This document shows, in pieces, positions 59,384-64,000 of a stretch of DNA of 64,000 nt. Numbering within the stretch: the stretch's first letter is position 1; every line of letters begins with the position of its first letter. The stretch is from contig CM036257.1 in the NCBI GenBank assembly GCA_020698575.1, positions 19,297,520 through 19,361,519 of the forward strand. The letters run 5' to 3'. The DNA comes from Bostrychus sinensis (taxonomy: Eukaryota; Chordata; Actinopteri; Gobiiformes; Eleotridae). The translations under genes and the position numbers were made by a program. Below the pieces are notes generated by a model. That model was given only the letters and a program-made list of their open reading frames with translations. It did not search any database and was not told the origin of the DNA.

Positions 59384-60989
59384 CTTCTCAAATCTTTGTG
59401 TTTTTTTGGTGTTCAAGCTTCTCAAATCTTTGGTAGTGTTGCGACCTTACACTTTAACCATTATGCAAAGCCTGTATTTCATAACAGTGTATGGTGTTTT
59501 TGTTTTTTTCCTTTCCATCTTGTATCCTGCCGATTCGTTTTAACCCATAATCGTATCCGCTGACATCTGTTGCCTTCTGTTGCCTCTCACAGATCTGGAA
59601 ATAGCAGCCAGCCCATCTGATGTGCCGTGTCTGGGTCCGGCTCGTTTCATTTCAAATTCCCCTTCTGTGCAATGTCTCAATCGCATTGTAATTCAAGCTG
59701 TGATGGTTTTTTTCCACCTCAGCCCGAAACGCATGCAGTCCAAGAGCGTATCTCTCGAAATGGATGCGTCCTGCTAGTGTCTGCATCCTTTTCATGCATA
59801 AATTGTGGACCTCTGGTGGTGAGGTGGTTATTTACCACGTCTCCAACACAACGGTGGGAGAAGTGCTTGAGTGTGTGAGTGTGCGTGTGTGTGTGTGCGC
59901 CTAATCTTTGTTTTTGTGGGCAGCCTTGAATGTAAAGCAGGACAAAAGGAAAGATCTTTGAAGTACCTGCTCGCGATTTCATGTTTTTTATGAATATGTT
60001 GCTCGGGCCGAAGGATAGCATGGACTGATTTGGCAGCACAGTACCTGCGATGGAGTCAAGTCCCAATCTGCATACATGAATGTTAACAGCTGCATTTTAC
60101 ACAAGTGTCCTCAGGAGCTAGACATATGCAATAATACAACACAGGCTTCTCCCCAGACAGTGACAAGTGTCTGTTTTCAATCAGCGCTTTAAGTGAAAAA
60201 GAAAAGTTTGGATCTAGGTCTACAAATCTTATAAAAACTCTGCGTCTTTGAGTTTGCTTCATCTTTGCTCTGCAGGTCTGATCAGGCCATGCAACCGTTC
60301 TTTAATCGCCGTAGTATGTGGCACAGTGTGGGTTTCAGTAATTGTAAAGAAGCACAATGTTTACGGAAAAATAACATCAAATCTCTGCATGTGGCAAGCA
60401 AATGGAGAATGGCCAAAGAAAACGCTTAACAACTGCACCACAGCAGGTAACAAACTTATAACTACTGTTATAAGACAATTGTAAACATGTACATGTTAAC
60501 CCTGGACTAAGCCCAGTTTCTCACTGGAACAACAACTTAACAACTACCTCCTTCAGGGAGGATTACAAAAAATTATAGAAAGCTTTGGCACATTTTTATA
60601 TTAGCCCTATGTGCTTCCTGATGAGTAGTTTGGTCTAAAACTATTTTATACCTACTGTAATAATGCTCCCCTAATAAAGCTTAAAAACTTCCTGCTTAAA
60701 GGTCAAATAAAAAAAGTGAAATAAAAAGTATTAATCTTTGTTTATGTGCGGTGTCTCGCACAGAATGAAAACTAAGGACAAAGAAGTAAACTAAAAGGCT
60801 AAAATAAAAAGTAAAGACTAAGAAAGCATCTGGACATTGCACTCATTACAGTGGCATAAAGCAACTTGGCAAGAAATTACTTTCCCTTTGTTTTTTGTTT
60901 TTTTATTTGCTTGAAGTGAGACTTTCTCTTCACTCAGAAAAGGAGAGGCAGGTGGAGGCTGCTTTTATACTGCACCAGGCTGCAGGAGT
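59384..60989. other. Intergenic; GT repeat and possible conserved block
   Basis: 59580-59830 is more GC-balanced and repeat-free. A GT-rich stretch lies at 59874-59900. A TTTGCTCTGCAG at about 60264-60275 resembles a splice acceptor, but no convincing exon follows. Confidence 0.35.
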
Positions 60990-62128
60990 GGACACAGCTG
61001 AGGGACGGGAGGGACAGGAGAAACAGGAGGGACATTAGGAACAAGAGGGACAGGAGGGACACGAGGGACAGGAGGAACATGAGGGACAGGAGTAACAGGA
61101 GGGACAGGAGGAACAAGAGGGACAGGAGGGACAGGAGGGACAGGAGAAACAGGAGGGACATTAGGAACAAGAGGGACAGGAGGGACAGGAGGGACAGGAG
61201 GGACACGAGGGACAGGAGGAACATGAGGGACAGGAGGAACAGGAGGGACAGGAGTAACAGGAGGGACAGGAGGAACATGAGGGACAGGAGGAACACGAGG
61301 GACAGGAGGAAGAGGAGGAACAGGAGGCACATTAGGAACAGGAGGGACACGAGGGACAGGAGGAAGAGGAGGAACAGGAGGCACATTAGGAACAAGAGGG
61401 ACAGGAGGGACACGAGGGACAGGAGGAACATGAGGGACAGGAGGAACAGGAGGGACAGGAGGAACAGGAGGAACAGGAGGGACAGGAGGAACAGGAGGAA
61501 CACGAGGGACAGGAGGAACAGGAGGCACATTAGGAACAAGAGGGACAGGAGGGACAGGAGGAACAGGAGGAACAGGAGGGACAGGAGGAACAGGAGGAAC
61601 ACGAGGGACAGGAGGAACAGGAAGCACATTAGGAACAAGAGGGACAGGAGGGACAGGAGGAAGAGGAGGAACACGAGGGACAGGAGGAAGAGGAGGAACA
61701 GGAGGCACATTAGGAACAAGAGGGACAGGAGAAACAGGAGGGACAAGAGGAACAAGAGGGACATTAGGAACAAGAGAGACCGGAAGGGACAAGAGGAACA
61801 AGAGGGACAAGAGGGACAGGAGGAACAGGAGGGACAAGAGGGACAGGAGGAACAGGAGGGAGAGGAGGAACAGGAGGGAGAGGAGGAACAGGAGGGACAG
61901 GAGGGACAGGAGGGACAGGAGGGACAGGAGGGACAGGAGGAACAGGAGGGACAGGAGGGACAGGAGGGACAGGAGGAACAGGAGGGACATGAGGGACATG
62001 AGGGACAGGAGGAACAGGAGGGACAGGAGGGACAGGAGGAACAGGAGGGACATGAGGGACAGGAGGAACAGGAGGGACACGAGGGACAAGAGGAACACGA
62101 GGGACAGGAGGAACAGGAGGGACATGAA
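60990..62128. repeat. 1.1-kb G-rich minisatellite (GGGACAGGA unit)
   Basis: Tandem 9-bp units GGGACAGGA / GGAACAGGA, with inserted 18-bp variants carrying ACATTAGGAACAAGAGG at irregular spacing (near 61031, 61157, 61328, 61380, 61526, 61623, 61706, 61761). A 45-bp block near 61015 reappears near 61140. The plus strand is almost all G and A with C only in AC. The unit length is a multiple of three and no stop codon is generated, so frames of over 380 codons (Arg/Asp-rich, Pro/Val-rich, Cys/Ser-rich, Leu-rich) run on both strands. These are artefacts. Confidence 0.95.
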
Positions 62129-62153
62129 AATCTTGAGTGGAATCCATGGACAG

Positions 62154-62692
62154 CAGTGGTGGAAGGTAACAAAGTAAAAGTACTTAGTTACTTAAGTACA
62201 ATTTTCATGTATTTGTACTTTACTTGAGTAAATTTTACAAGGGTACTTTTACTTTTACTTTACTACATTTTAGAGCAAGTAGCTGTAGTTTTTACTCCAT
62301 TCTCTCCATTCTACTTTTTTGAATTGGTTTGAAGTAAAAAGTATATTGAGTTTAATTTTAAATCATTAGTTTTTGCTGTGTCATCATTGTAAACACAGTG
62401 CTTCAGTATAAAAGATGCAGTAAAGTAGTGCTACAGATTCAGTCTCTTCTGTTGCTCCGGTAACCATTCATTTTCAGCACAGTTTTTCAGCAAAATCCCT
62501 CACATTTAACAGATTCACTCTTTCTTGAATTTGTGCAAAATACTTTTACTTTTTTACTCACAAGTACATTTGAGAGTAAGTACTTTTATACTTTACCTAA
62601 GTTGATATTTTTAATGTTTTAGTTTTACATGAGCACAATTTTGTGCCTTTATCTGTAGTAAAGTAAAAAAGTGAGTACTTCTTCCACCACTG
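62154..62692. mobile_element. hAT-type non-autonomous element
   Basis: Both termini begin CAGTGGTGGAAG (right end read in reverse). The subterminal parts are rich in AAGTACTT and ACTTTTACTT. 539 bp, no transposase. The flanks ATGGACAG and AAGGCTAG agree at only 5 of 8 positions, so the target duplication has decayed or been lost. It starts 26 bp after the minisatellite. Confidence 0.75.
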
Positions 62693-64000
62693 AAGGCTAG
62701 TGACAGGAACACCCTCCTCACATGACTTCTTCTGAACTGTTACTGGATGTTGGTGACTAAACCGTACTTAAAAGAAAAAGATTCAGAGCATTTTGTTCCA
62801 TACAAAATCTTCCAAGTATTATTTTAAAACTATACAAATGCAGCATCAGCAAAATCCTAATAGAATTCATTATGTTTCTCTCTTTACAGTGTAAATAGAG
62901 GAAAGTGCGAGTCATGATGAAACCCAGAGAAAGTGCTGAGAGCAGCAGATGATCAGACTGGTGTTAACTAAAAGTAATTACCAAGAACCTGCAGCTCAAT
63001 GAGTCATAATCCAATTAGTATTTGTTCCTTCATAATCTCAACCTCACAAAGTAGGAGGAAAAGATCTGCCTGGTAATGGGAAGTGGAATAAAATCACAGA
63101 TAATCTCATTACAGAAAGATAATATTTTATGCCAGGAAAGCACAATACTGTATAGTAGAGACAAAAGGGTTTCACTGGCAAAGTAACATTAGAAAATTGT
63201 AGAAACTATCATGTGGTTTAATCAGTGATTTATTGGTTTGTTTGAAGCATCACTTGACAATGTTCTGTCTGATCTTTACACATTTATGGTTAGGGATTAT
63301 ATATAAAGTAAATAGCCTCACCATATTTGTACTGTCAGTGGCTTTCAGAGATGAAGACGTAAAAGTTATCTCAAATTTGGTCAGTAAAAGTAAAACATTG
63401 TAAATTAGAAAGTACTTAAAGCTCTTACCAAACTACTATCAATAGCACTACTGTTACTGCTGCTAACACTACATTTACTATTACTAATACTACTGGACTA
63501 CTTCAACATATTTCCTGTAATAAATAAAAATATATTTTAGAAAGTGCACAATCTTCAAACGATGTACTTGTATCTATTTGCCTTCCACTTATGTCTTTAA
63601 TCTGTGTAAAACTACTCTTATATACATCAAACAAATATTCTTTATGTGTTTCTTGTGCAGCTTTTTACACCAATTACCAGTGTGCACCTTTCTAAAGTAA
63701 TAGACTTGACCAGCTTTGATATCTCCAGCCCTACACCACTCTTAATGTAGTCAGTGCCAATGCAGAGAAATAGTAGTGGCTGATTTAAAGCAGCCTAAGT
63801 GCTTAGAATTGAAATGCATTGCCTTGTTCTGTGCAGCCTGTTGTTCTTTCCAGTGAGCTGTGACAGGATTTAGAGCCAAGATCGGAAAAAGCGTTGGAAT
63901 AATTCAGCTTATTCGTCAGCTACAGTCGCTCATCTCCCATAAAAAAATAGTCTGACAGTGAACAGGGTCTAAATGTTTCAGAATTTGACCCGTTTGCTTC
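62693..64000. other. Intergenic to window end
   Basis: An imperfect ACT-type trinucleotide run at 63436-63500, preceded by GAAAGTACTTAAAG, suggests a remnant of the same hAT type. Nothing else is recognised. Confidence 0.4.

Noticed and set aside
60934..62227. Frames of 380-412 codons on both strands (Cys/Ser/Pro-rich, Leu-rich, Pro/Val-rich, Arg/Asp-rich)
   Set aside because: All arise from the 9-bp minisatellite, whose unit lacks stop codons in most frames; no domain, and both strands are open at once.

Overview
The window looks like a gene-poor stretch of a ray-finned fish (teleost) nuclear genome, probably a percomorph. The basis is its AT-rich, intron/intergenic-like texture and a repeat repertoire typical of fish: an L2-clade LINE ending in a TGCCT-repeat tail, two dead RTE-type LINE ends with GATG-type tails, an internally deleted Tc1 transposon, hAT, piggyBac-like and Harbinger-like non-autonomous elements, and tRNA-headed SINEs. 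No bacterial operon, ribosome binding site, rRNA gene or CRISPR array is present. I could not establish any intact host protein-coding gene. The best host-exon candidate is at 155-513, near the left edge, and it remains uncertain.

Layout. 1-5 kb: possible exon remnant, a TTAA-bounded inverted-repeat region (2.4-3.1 kb) and small SINE debris. 5.6-6.7 kb: an old minus-strand SINE split by a hAT element with a perfect 8-bp target duplication. 6.7-7.2 kb: high-complexity sequence with three SOX-like sites. 7.7-8.2 kb and 24.3-24.8 kb: two near-full copies of a ~0.5-kb MITE (called family A here), with further copies at 1.4, 5.0, 11.6-13.0, 37.2 and 47.2-48.3 kb. 11.8-12.8 kb: an L2 LINE inserted into a family A copy. 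19.5-20.1 kb: deleted Tc1. 28.2-28.6 kb: regulatory-looking sequence. 30.6-31.4 kb: two SINEs sharing a central domain but ending in different tails. 33.1-33.3 kb and 53.1-54.3 kb: RTE LINE ends. 35.8-36.0 kb: hAT MITE with perfect target duplication. 37.3-39.8 kb: a foldback-like pair of inverted minisatellites, then a piggyBac-like element, then a Harbinger-like MITE, lying end to end. 40.2 kb: TA microsatellite. 48.6-51.6 kb: candidate conserved noncoding blocks around an 850-bp ACT-type array. 61.0-62.1 kb: a 1.1-kb G-rich minisatellite next to another hAT element.

The only coding capacity I trust is transposon-derived (L2 reverse transcriptase, RTE C-terminus, Tc1 transposase remnant), and all of it is truncated or broken. 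Between the repeats lie several repeat-free, high-complexity blocks that could be conserved noncoding elements of a gene desert, but only cross-species alignment can show that.
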